From contig NC_079900.1 of the NCBI RefSeq assembly GCF_024868665.1, forward strand, positions 4,914,007-4,978,006: a stretch of DNA of 64,000 nt, written 5' to 3'. The stretch comes from Triplophysa rosa (Eukaryota > Chordata > Actinopteri > Cypriniformes > Nemacheilidae). Below are positions 1 to 11,500 of the stretch, piece by piece; the stretch's first letter is position 1, and each line of letters starts with the position of its first letter. The notes under the pieces are model-generated. The model saw only the letters and a list, made by a program, of their open reading frames with translations, did no database searches and was not told where the DNA came from. The position numbers and the translations under genes are program-made.

Positions 1-474
1 TCTCACCCACCCTCAGATTTATACAGAGTTCAAGAATAATCACACAAGCCCAATTAACAGAGTGATGACTACAGAGGACACATGCTGCACGAGCGTCACA
101 GATCTCGCTGCTTTCTGCTCAGACCACCGGTGAAATGTGACTTGTGCTTGTTAGCTGAATCCAGATAAGAGAAACCCTGCTTCTCTTGTGTGGTGATGTT
201 ATTATTTTTATCTGCAAGGGGTGGACAACAAACTGGATAATGATACAATGTATAAAAAAGATCTCATAGAATCCATGATGCAAACTAACTAATGATTTTG
301 ATTTCACTGGTTGACATTGCATTCGCATGCTAAAGCATGTATGTTGTGTTAAAATACTTCTGTCCCTGTTTAACTGTAAGTCCTGTCCTGTACATTGCGG
401 TTTTAAAAATTGTATACATTATATTATGTGGTTACGTACGTCAGAAATGAACCTTGAAAGTTGTCTGGTCACAG
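1..474. other. left edge: presumed bmerb1 intron or upstream DNA
   Basis: No coding exon is recognised here. The human orthologue has an N-terminal stretch upstream of the first exon visible in this window, so this DNA is probably intron, with the 5' exon(s) to the left of the window. An open frame runs into the bmerb1 exon from about position 327, but its upstream part (rich in Cys, Ile and Phe) does not resemble the family. Confidence 0.5.
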
Positions 475-3172
475 CTGAAGAAGATGTGGTGTCCATGGCT
501 GATTCCACCATCACAGTGGAGGACATTGAGGGGGAGCTGTTTAAAATCGAGAGGATAAAAGATGTCCTGGTCCGGAAGGAGTCCGAGCTCAGATATATGT
601 GAGTCAAGTTTTGTTCTGATATCTAATTCAACATCAGTTTCAACATTAATTCAAAATCAGCTTTGTTTATTGAGCGCTAATAAAAACTCCCCAAAACACT
701 ACAGTTACTAAGCAGCAGAACGCAGATTGAAAATTCTGTAATTTTGCACTTAAATTCTGACTTGAATCCTTTTTTGGGGCAATTTGACACAATGGCTTCA
801 ACAGCTTAGAGGACTGTGTATTTTTAATAAGATAAAAAACAGATTTATGAGACCTTGGAATGAGAACGAAACGTTTATAATTCCTCGTGTTCTTTTTTTA
901 TTTCCTCTCTTATTTGTCAGGATGGACGACATCCAGTTGTGTAAGGAGATCACTAGACTCAAAAAGGAACTTCAGAAACTGGTTTCAATCCCAGGTACGC
1001 TTTCAACTGGACAGTGTACAAACGTAATATGTTATACAGCCGCGGATGAAATTATGAAACCATTCCAAATGTTCCTTTAATCCACCTTTCTAGATGTATT
1101 GTGGTCATTCCAGTCCAGTGTCTGTTGACTTTCAATAAAAACAAACCTTAGGAGTGACAAAGTCACCCAACAGCAACGTGAAATACTGACAACATGACAA
1201 GACACATGAAAACTGTGATAAACATCTTTTTTAAATCTTTTTATAAATAAATGTAAAAATATGACTGTTGTACTGCTTTAAAATGAATATGAACTTGTTT
1301 TCTTTGCAGTGTTGGAGGTGTGAAAAAACACAGAGCATCTTTTCTGTCATTCTCACCTGTTTCTCCGGTTTACATTTCCTTCAAATAATTGCAATATTTG
1401 ATTTGAAATTTGGGAGAAATATTGTTAGTAGTTTACAGAATGAAACAAAAATGACCATTTTACCTAAACACATGCCTATAGTAAATCCAGAAAAACTGAA
1501 GATAATTTTGAAATGGTCTTTTAATTTTTCCCCGGCTGTATGTTATTTTGCTCTTCCTGAATTCCTACAATCTACAAGATGATTTTTACTTTCGTTAGAA
1601 TCAAGAAAAAGCCAATGCATTAATATTGTGCAATTTTCAAAGGTCTTTTCTCTTCAATAGCATCAGTCACACTTTTTCATGTTAGCCTTTCTTCACATAT
1701 GCTTGTGAAATAACTCACTATAGGTCTCCTGTTTCCAAGGAGATGTGAGAGTGAAGCGTACACCGAGTTTTGTTTACTGCTAAGATTTCCAAGCGCGTAT
1801 TACAAGCTTGTACGCATAAGAAAGTGTTTTTTCCCAAAACTATAGATGATATCAGTCGCATATCTCTGCTGGTGATAGTCAAAAACCTCCATTTCCATTC
1901 GGATCATTTAGGCATTTGAATTTTTAATATATTTTGTTATTAGGTGATTTGATGGCTTTACATATTTAAGATTGTATGCGATTGAAGTGGAATTTACACT
2001 GCTAAGCTCTGAAAGAGATCATACTCGCATTACGTAAATCTTCCCCTCCAGGTTTGTGTTTATTCAAATCTGATTTGTCAAATAGCATCTCACTACTAGT
2101 GGCGGTGAGAAACACAGTGATGTTTGATGTTTTCCAAAACCGAACTGTTTAAATGAAGACTTCATTTTATAACCATTTATGTCACAGACAAAGACAAGTC
2201 CAATGAGGACCGACAGCGCGAGGAAGACCTGCTTCAGCAGATCCAGAAGCTGGTGGAGACGCGAGACTTTCTGGTGGATGACCTGGAGTTCGAGAGACTG
2301 AGGTCAGTCCTGCTGAGGCGCCCGAGCTTCTGTTCGGCCTTCAGAGACAGAAACATCAACGGCAACCTTGATCGGCGGCCAGCATGCGTGACTGTCAGAC
2401 CCAAGAATGTGTTTCTGTGCCTCTTGCGGCTGTTCTCTCATCTGTGAAGACGCTGCAATCCAATTGCCATCCCCTTGAAGCCAATAATCCACCCTTCAAC
2501 ACGGCCATCTCTCGCACACACACACATTTCGAGAAATGAGCAAGGCAGGCAAGAACGACAGAAAAGAGAGAGAGATGATTTTTTCAGATGTGAAGTGGGC
2601 TTATTGCCATCTGCCAGGACCTCACGACTTTGAAGTGCGCGTGTGAGTAATAGTGAGTGACGCACGCATGTGAACCCAATGGGAATGAAGTCCTCGCGCT
2701 TTATTCATGAGATAAATCACAAGTGGCCATTACACGGATGGGTTGTAAGAGAGAGATCGGCAGCCGAAATCCGACAGACGTCAAAGAGTTCACATTTTGT
2801 GATGTGAAAACGATGTGCGGAGAGAATAATTGATTGTTTGGTGTTTGAATGTGACAAGATGGGGTGAAAGCTCAGTGCTTTTTATAATAAGTGTTTGTGT
2901 CGGCTGTGTTGTGGCAAGCTGCCAGCGGAACGAGAATGTAGAAACACTTAAAGATTTCTGTGATAGGGATAGAAAATTTCCTTTGTGGAAATGGATCGTT
3001 CCCATCATGTTAAAAAAACATGCATGTACAGTATGTGTGTGTGTGTGTTTTAGATCAATGCCATGTGATGCCTGTTATTGTGTATCCACACAGAGAGAGA
3101 GAGGAAGATAAAGAGATGGCAGATTTCCTGCAGGCCAAATTTCCCAACAGGTGCAGCATGAAACGTAAGTGT

Positions 3173-3211
<39 letters not shown>

Positions 3212-4931
3212 CATGTTTTTCTATCCCAGTGGGGATATAAATGCACACCTGATTGCACACCAACTCATGGGGACTCATGTCACCGTGGGGACCAAAATTG
3301 AGGTCCCCATGGGCAAAAAAGCTTATAAATCGTACAGAACGATATTTTTTTAAATCTAAAAATGCAAACAGTTTTCTATGATCTTTAGGTTTAGGGGTAG
3401 GGGATAAAATATACAGTTTGTACAGTATAAAAAACATTACGCCTATGGACTGTCCCCATGGAGATGTTTTGTTTTCTTTCAGTACTGCTCTTCAAAACTA
3501 ATTAGCAAATTTAGACCCGGAATAAATTGTCAAGTATGTGAATGTGATTTAAAACGAATGCCATCGAATATAAAGCAAAACCTTTCAAATCTTCAGATTT
3601 TGCTGTTTAAATTAATTTCGCCTAAAAACTGACAATATTGTCCAAGATCATTTTCATTTGGTATAATTTGATATGGTTAAATTCAGAATACTTCCGTTCT
3701 GTTTAATTAAATTTAATTTTATTGCATTTTGGTAAACTTCAGATTCTTGTGAATCTAAATGGATCGTTCACCCAAAAATGAATATTCTTCATTTATTCTC
3801 CTTAATGTCATTACAAACCTGTATGAGTTTCTTTCTCATGCAGAACACAAAAGAAGATATTTAGAAGAACATGGGTACACTGTAAAAAAAAACCTGCAAT
3901 TTTACAGAATTACGTTATTTTTCATATATAATGTCCCTAAAACTGTAATTTACAGTTTTTTACAGATTTCTTTTTGAAATACGGTCAAAAGATGTCAAAT
4001 TACAGAAAAAGACTGAAAAAAGGAAATACATGAAATTTTACAGTAAATTTTTGTTTTTTTATGTGATTTTTTTTACAGTCTACTTTTAAAATATGGTCAA
4101 AAAATGCCAAATTACAAAAAAAGACTACAAATTTACAAGGAAATACATGAAATTTTACAGTAAATGTGTGTTTTTTATGTGATTTTTTTACAGTCTACTT
4201 TTAAAATACGGTCAAAAAATGCCAAATTACAAAAAAAGACTGCAAATTTACAAGGAAATACATGAAATTTTACAGTAAATTTGTGTTTTTTTATGTGATT
4301 TTTTTACAGTCTACTTTTAAAATACGGTCAAAAATGCCAAATTACAAAAAAGACTGCAAATTTACAAGGAAAACTGCAAAAACATGTCATTTTACAGGGG
4401 AAAACTGTTATTTTATGGTATATTTCTGGCGCCCCAGCTGCCGGAAAATGTCCTTTTTTTACAGTCAACCCTGGCCCCCATTGACTTCCATTGTATGAAC
4501 ACAAAACCACTGAGACATTTCTCAAAATATCTTCTTCTGTGTTACACAGAAAATAAAGTCACATACAGGTTTTAAACCACATGCGGCTGAACAAATGATG
4601 ACAAAATTCATATTTTCTGGGTGAATTTTTCCTTTACGTGAACTCAAATATTCTATTCCAAAACAGCTAATCCCTGAACTGGCAACTAAAGACTCCTAAA
4701 ATGGATTCAACCAGTTTTCTGATAAGAATGCACCTCTAATGCTTGACAGTTTTCAGTGAAGCCGCGAATGATTCAGAGGTCACTGCATCTCTCTCTTCTC
4801 TCTCTCCGTCAGGTCACACTAAGGACAAGAGAATGACGTCCAGGGCTCAGCAAACCTCATCTCCTTTCGTGACCAAGACGGGCGTCACACTGCTGAAAGA
4901 ATGCTGCGGTTTCACCTGCTCCATCATGTAG
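475..4931 (+). CDS. bmerb1: bMERB domain-containing protein 1 (3' part of gene)
   Basis: Small bMERB-domain protein; such domains bind Rab GTPases, and the human protein is linked to cytoskeletal and endosomal control. Exons: about 475-598, 921-994, 2188-2302, 3094-3164, 4813-4931. From the internal ATG at 495 (MADSTITVEDIEGEL) they join in frame into 160 residues. They match human BMERB1 (C16orf45) along its length, including VLVRKESELRYMMDDIQLCK, KLVETRDFLVDD and EEDKEMADFL. The domain is predicted to be almost wholly helical and coiled. The C-terminus is CCGFTCSIM, a CaaX-like end (C-S-I-M), so prenylation is plausible. The 5' boundary is uncertain: an AG at 473-474 would start the exon with AEEDVVSM, which parallels human LDIISM. 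Upstream exon(s) are probably outside the window. The intron before the last exon holds GT microsatellites and a nested transposon with tandem repeats. Confidence 0.87.
3010..3209. repeat. GT microsatellites around a bmerb1 exon
   Basis: A short (GT)n run near 3031-3050 and a long (TG)n run at about 3167-3209 lie on either side of the 71-bp exon 3094-3164. The second run begins immediately at the splice donor. Length polymorphism is expected. Confidence 0.9.
3221..3465. repeat. dispersed fish repeat with GGGGACC motifs
   Basis: Contains short inverted GGGGAC/GTCCCC words, the phrase ATTGAGGTCCCCATGG and a TTTAGGGGTAGGG stretch. I recognise the pattern as a common interspersed repeat in fish introns. 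No coding potential is visible. Confidence 0.55.
3761..4634. mobile_element. TTCACCC-type DNA transposon with nested insertion
   Basis: The left end (GTTCACCCAAAAATGAA) and right end (GGGTGAATTTTTCCTTTAC, read inverted) belong to the short inverted-repeat family seen five more times in this window. A second element starting ACACTGTAAAAAAA near 3879 and ending TTTTTTTACAGT near 4464 sits inside it and carries the tandem repeats listed next. Confidence 0.7.
3960..4375 (+). repeat. tandem repeat, period about 116 bp
   Basis: Units beginning CATGAAATTTTACAGTAAAT start at 4029, 4146 and 4261, with partial units on either side. Each contains TTTTTTACAGTCTACTTTTA and GTCAAAAAATGCCAAATTAC. The copies differ by only a few bases. 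Confidence 0.85.
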
Positions 4932-7900
4932 ATTAACATTAGCCAGCGGGAATGTTGCAGTGTTGAGCGGCATGTAAACCAGCCCTTAGCCCGGTGATAC
5001 ATCACAATATTTTCATGCACGCTTTTCACATTGAGTATTATAACAGACTGCAGTGCATGACTGACCAGCGGATGTGCATATTATGAAAAATAATATCTTA
5101 TGGAAGAATCAATCCGAATGAAGTTTTATCAGTGTAATGAGGTGACACTCTGTGTCCATTTCAACAATTAAGAATGAAGAAGGCTTAAAGCAAAAGACTA
5201 ACCTTAGGCTAAACTCCTCTGAGATGTTGTTAAGCTGTAGCTCATGCTTTTATGATATTCTGTTATAATATTGCATCAGCTGTCGAACCACAATGAATGT
5301 CACCACGAATACGTCACGTTGTCCTTGGTTGTTCATGCGAAGTTGAACAACAGTTTCAAATGCAGACTCACTTTAGACAACGAGTGTAGGTGTGTGCACA
5401 TAAAAGAGAGAGAGAGAGAGAGATGGGAGATGGGAGGTAAAGCGAGAGAGAAAGTCATATTTTGGATCACTTGGGACACCAAGTACATTAAACTGTGTTT
5501 AAAAGAGAATATACAATCAATTTAATTTATGCATTTAAAGTTGTGGATGTAAACAAGCTCATCTGAATCTCCTGTCATGTTTTGCATTGTCAAGAGTCTG
5601 TAAAATAAGTAAAATATAGAAAATGTTAATGACTATAACAGTACGGGGACTGCCAAAAACAGTTGAGTTTACTTCAGATCTTTCAAGTTATCTTCTCCTG
5701 TGGCGCTGCTCAGTTTTGACAAAATATGACTGTAGATTGAAAACACAAACACTATTTATAAAAGTTTATTTTATAATAGGCCTATATCTTTCATCACTGT
5801 TATGTGTGGTTGGTTCTAGTATAACGTACAAATGATATATTTGTGATGCCTTATCTTTGAGATTATTTTAACTAAGCAGTGGTTATTTAAAGCAAGAAAA
5901 TATATATTTTATCTTAAAACGATTGATAAGAAATCAAAACTGTGGTGAGAAACGTGTATTAATAAGTTCAAAATATGCATACTGTACATGGGCTTCAATA
6001 TACTGAACATGTATTATGTGATTTGATTGTGCAGAATTATATTTGTGCGAATGCTTCTGTTGTGGTTATAGATTTTCATGCATCTAAATGATATTTTTCC
6101 ACCAATTAATGTAAATAAACTGAATGAACCAATGTTTCACTTTATTTTAGTGCACAGAAGACACCAGATTCTCTAGAATTATAATAATGATGTTTATATT
6201 TAATAAAGCGCTCTGGGTTATCTCAATGTAACAGCTGACTTTAGGAAGCGTTTTGTTGGTTCTAAAATCTCCTTGTCTGGTAATAATAAATGCGACTGTG
6301 CCGATGAGACCTAGCAATAGTTTGACATTTTCATACCCTTATAGCAGATTATATTGCGTGGACATTCGACCTTGTTTTGAGGCTATCTCGAGATTATTCC
6401 AGCAGATCTGAATGCTAGGCAATTTTCTATCAACACTGAGTAAAATGAGTATTCAGTACTTATATGACAGCATGCTGATTTTACACTGCCAAAGCCATTG
6501 GGTTTGTATACTTGGGCCTTTATAAATGACTTAATTTACTTGTGAAGGCTTCATTGCCCAACGATATAACCTTGCCCTGTTTTATTTATTAAACCTTTCT
6601 GGCTTTATTGACCGAAATCTTTTATGCAAGAAGGAATTACAGGCAATAAATGACTGACAATATGGTGAATTTTTTAATGACCAGAGACTCCATTGTATAA
6701 TATAATCAGGATTCTACTTACATGGCCGATTTTTCTTCATAAGCTCTACAGATCATTCAACAACGTCTGTGACATTTCTGTTTATTGGCTGAACACATCC
6801 ACAGAAGAAGAACAGATCCTTTCCTGTGCTTCTGCCAATACAGAGCAAACATCTGCCATCAAGGTTGTTTTTGTATTATTTATTTTTATTTGCTTATTTA
6901 TTGTGGCACTAACTCCCCTGAAATGAATCGTAATGTATTTGTATTGGCCTATAGGCTAGTTAATAGTAGTGGTGTTATGAGTAGATAAAAATCTTTTATT
7001 CTATATTACTATCAACCTATTCCTCTGTTGACAGCATTACAGACATCACGGATGCACGCACGCACGCGCGCGCACACACACACACACACATAAATGGAAA
7101 AAGATTTCTCAGTCACATGCCAAAAACATCCCTGTTTAGTTTTCATTTCCATGCGAAAATAATTGAAATTATTATAAATTTCAAGAAAATGCAGTGCATC
7201 CTTTGAACATTTACAACTGTGAAATTAAAAATGTATTATTCATTCTAATTAAAATCATCAGAATTATCATCATTTGACATACTGCTGCTCTGCAGTGTGT
7301 ATTATTACGTGAACTTGTGAATTTCTACCTGTTACTGCATCATTGTAAAAGAACAGGTTTTGATAACATGGCTTGGCTTTGTGAAGTTCAATTGTCTATT
7401 GAGAGACATACAATTACCACCTTGTGGCCACCAAATGTTGTTCAGTCTGCTAAAAAGTATTTCGCTTTAATAATACAGTGAAATAATACAGAACACACAT
7501 ACTGTAAATCTTTTACAATGCATCTTAAACAATTTTATATTGTAGTTGCTAAGATATCGGGTCTAAACCAAGAAATATTAGTCAGAAAGGATTTTTAATG
7601 TGATAAAAATCAAAGAGTTATTGTTGAGGTGGGCATGTCCAGCAGTGACAAGAGAAAACACTTATGTGCATTTAAATATTGTACTGTTATAATCTTGGTA
7701 TGATATTTTTATTTTTTATGATATTTTTATATTTATTAGTTCATTGTCTGAAATTATGACTCATCTGCTCATAAATTTACCGGTGTGGAGATGCTTTTAG
7801 TTGCGTCTGTGTGCAATGTATTGATTGTATAAATATGCATTATGTCATTATATATATATATATATATATATATATGGTTGATCAATGTGTTCTTCAGAGA

Positions 7901-8590
7901 TCAACCTGTGTCCTTGATGTTTATAGGTGCACTTTATTACATCTATAAAGGAAAGCTATAGCTTCCATGACAACCTATAACTGATTATGATGTGTGAAAA
8001 AAGAATATAATTTTCATACAGAGACATATTTTTGTATTATTTATCAGTATGTAATATGCATCCCACACACTATATCATAACTTTTTATTTGTTCTTGTCT
8101 TAAATTTATAGGCTCTCTGTGGTAAATGAGAACACACCTTAGAGCTCATCACCCTGTTTTTGTTATGCACAAATGATATGGGCCACTGCAGGACATGACA
8201 TGCAATGTGGGGAGTTTGATCTTATACAAAAAACCTAATTCCTGTTCTTACACATTTCTATAAAACACCTCTCACTTACTACATTTGCCAAAATGTACAA
8301 TTACAAGTAGAGCACATTGCAAGAAAAATACATTGTGCTTGACTAAACCAATAAAAAATATACTAAGCTTTTTGACTCATTATTTGATTGTACTATCAAT
8401 AGCAGACAAACAAATGTTATCTGAAACATAAAAATGCATAATGTGATCATGATATCAGTGTGTGCACTTAAACCACGTTTTCCCAGTGCTGCTGTCACTT
8501 TAAGAGGTGACGTCAGGGGTTGAGTTTGTTTGAGCAGTGCATCTGATCAACCCAAGGCAGAAACCCTGATCTCAACAGCTCGGAGAAAAT
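4932..8590. other. bmerb1 3' UTR and spacer to tom1
   Basis: No coding exon seen. Probably includes the bmerb1 3' UTR; an AATAAA lies near 6114. Simple repeats: (GA)n at 5407-5423, a CG/CA-rich run at 7053-7090, and (TA)n at 7849-7875. The last 130 bp is tom1 promoter and 5' UTR. Confidence 0.6.
8508..8515 (+). promoter_or_regulatory. palindromic CRE in tom1 promoter
   Basis: A perfect TGACGTCA sits 76 bp before the tom1 start codon. CREB/ATF binding at this position is inferred. Confidence 0.5.
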
Positions 8591-11500
8591 ATGGAGTTTT
8601 TCCTTGGAAACCCTTTTTCTACACCCGTAGGTCAACTCATAGGTGAGCATGACATAGTCATTCGTTTAATACAGCATACAAATACGCCACAGCGAGTATT
8701 AATCCAGCACGGGTGTATTTATATTTTAGCGTATACGAAGGCATCATATTGAAGTCGATTTTAACAGAAAAGGCTTCTATATTTATGCCTGATTCGATTG
8801 CAAGACATACTTGAAGACATACATCGTTTAAATTGAGGACATCAAAGAGACGATTAGGTTCAGACGGATACCTCGCTCGTCCAATCAAACTTCAGGGGCG
8901 GGCTCAAGTGTTCTTCCCTATATTTCGGATTTGCTCATTTACGTGTCAATAAAGCATTATACGCAAATAGTAAGACAAAGGCGGGGCGCTGCCGGTACGC
9001 TAATAATAGTGACTTGATTAAAAAATAACATTTTTACACCAGAGACTTTACAGGACTTTTTATTTTAATGAACTGGTTTCACACGTCACACTAGTTATCG
9101 AGAAAAAATAACATTGGGGCTATTTTTATTTATTTGTTCTCAATACAATAACAAATGGTTACTACGTTTTTACTATAGTAAAACCATAGGTAATTTAGAC
9201 AAGGATTGAATAGTGTCAATGCAATAGAAAATAATCCTAGATTACCCTATCCATACACTTTTGATGAATCAAAGTATCCAATTAAACATTAAAATTCTCC
9301 ATTATTCTTCACAGCATGACAAAAAAGCAACTCATTGCAATGTTCTGCTAATGCCAGACTGGTCTTTCTTCTTTTGACGAATAGTTTAAATATATAAATA
9401 CTCTCATGTGTCATTTACACACCCAAATGTCACTCCTAAATTGATCATTTCTAAAAAATTTCTTTCAAAGAATCTTCAGGCTTGTGTCTGTTTACATGGC
9501 TGCCAAACTAAAGTGAGTTTTAAAAGTGTAAAAACAAGAGTTTGAGCAGTGACATGATGAAGATAAACTATTCCCTTACTTGTAATAGTCAAACTACACA
9601 ATAAAGCTGGAAGTGTTTTGAAGATGGCATCCATCTTTTTAAACAGTTGAAAAGCCTGTTTTCCCTGCCCACATGCTGAACTTTAAGTGCGGATAACGAT
9701 ACAAGTTATGTAGCTCACATATAGAGATCAGTGACGTAAACTGAACATAGTTTTATAAACGCTGGATCTAATGTACAGTATCTGTATCATTCAGGATGAG
9801 TTCCGTTTCAATGAACTGTGTATAGCTGTGTATTGCAATAAGAGGTTATTATAAGTGAAGTGATTTTATTTGTGCATTGCTGTGCAAATAAATTGCTTAA
9901 ATAGTACGATTTAAAAAAGAATCGCTTGTAAATGAAAAATGATGAGGAACGTTACTTGCTAGCTTGCGGTGGATTTTAAAGCTGCATAAATAAACCTGTG
10001 TGTTTGAAGGAAACCTTCTGCTTACTCGTTTTGTAACAGGTCTGTGGTTGCGTCAATTAAAAAGAGCGCTCTGTGGTTTTGTCCATATCTGATTCTTGGT
10101 CTCATTCTCAGAAAATGCCACCAGTTCATCACTCCCATCAGAAGACTGGGGTCTCAATATGGACATCTGCGACATTGTCAATGAAACCGATGATGGGTAT
10201 GTGTGATGTCATCGAGGAAAGCATTTATGTGGTCAGGACACGTGTCAAATGTTCGTAATATATAAGCTTTTGCGGCTAGATTTGAACTCTCGTATTGTTT
10301 TTAGAGCCAAGGATGCCGTCAGAGCAATAAAGAAGAGAATTTTGGGAAATAGGAATTTTAAAGAAGTTATGCTGACTCTGAGTGTAAGTTCATGTTGGTT
10401 TGGACACCTAAGCCACACTTAACAATGTCGCATAAAAAAAAATGCATTTATCGTTTCGTCACATTACATTCTTACATTGGCCCTGTTGTTTTGTTACAGG
10501 TGTTGGAGGCCTGCGTTAAAAACTGCGGGCACAAATTTCACACCTACGTGTCTACTAGAGACTTTGTGGAGAATGTTATGGTCCAGACGATCGTGCCTAA
10601 AAATAACCCTCCATTGATTCTTCAGGAAAGAGTGCTAACTATGATACAGGTCTGTTGTTTCGTCAACTAATGTTGAGAAGAAACGTGTTTTGTGTGGCTC
10701 ATGTTTTACATGCCTGTGCGCTGCAGTGTGTTTTTAAACAAAGCACAGGGTGTGGTTGTGCTCTGACCCTGTCATGTGCTCTCTTCAAGGCGTGGTCCGA
10801 TGCCTTTCGCAGTTCTCCAGATTTGACGGGTGTAGTGACCGTGTATGAAGATCTCCGGAGAAAAGGCGTGCAGTTTCCCATAAATCAATCCAATGGCTGT
10901 TCCCCTATTCAAACTCCTAACAGGGTACAACAAATACTCACATACTCGCAAACCAAATCTTGTTTTTGGAGCGAATCCTTTTATAAGCATTACGAGTCAG
11001 CATTCAGTTTTATTATAAATGCAGGTAAAGACACAAATCCCTACTTGAAATCATAGATTCCCTTATGAAATATGAATGATGCCTTTGTTGTTTGTGTTGC
11101 TTCAGCATGAGGTTTATTTATTAATGCCTGTGTCCAACAGACTATTGAATCCATGTATTCAGAGAGACGGACGGTTACGGCGTCACAACCACAGAGTACA
11201 GAAACGAAGCTTGAAATGTCACCACAACAGGTAACACGCGCACACACACGGCAGGTTAGTATTTTAGGATTTCACAAACTGAAAGTATTGATTTGACTTA
11301 CCTGTTTTGGAATAACCAGACTAAAACAAAAGTAACCAGTGACGGGCCATTAGTCTAGCAAATGAAGATATCATTATGCATATAAATAATTATGGGGCGG
11401 TGTCCTGGACCAAAATAAGCTAAAGCCATGACTAGGCCGTAAATTAGAACATTTAAAGGGACAGTTCACCCAAAAATGAAAATTCTGTCATCATTTACTC

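Noticed and set aside
327..474. Upstream extension of the first bmerb1 ORF
   Set aside because: Its Cys/Ile/Phe-rich sequence does not match the family, and an acceptor-like CACAG at 470-474 precedes the conserved part.
3020..3437. Long ORFs of alternating Val-Cys or His-Thr
   Set aside because: They are translations of the GT microsatellite.
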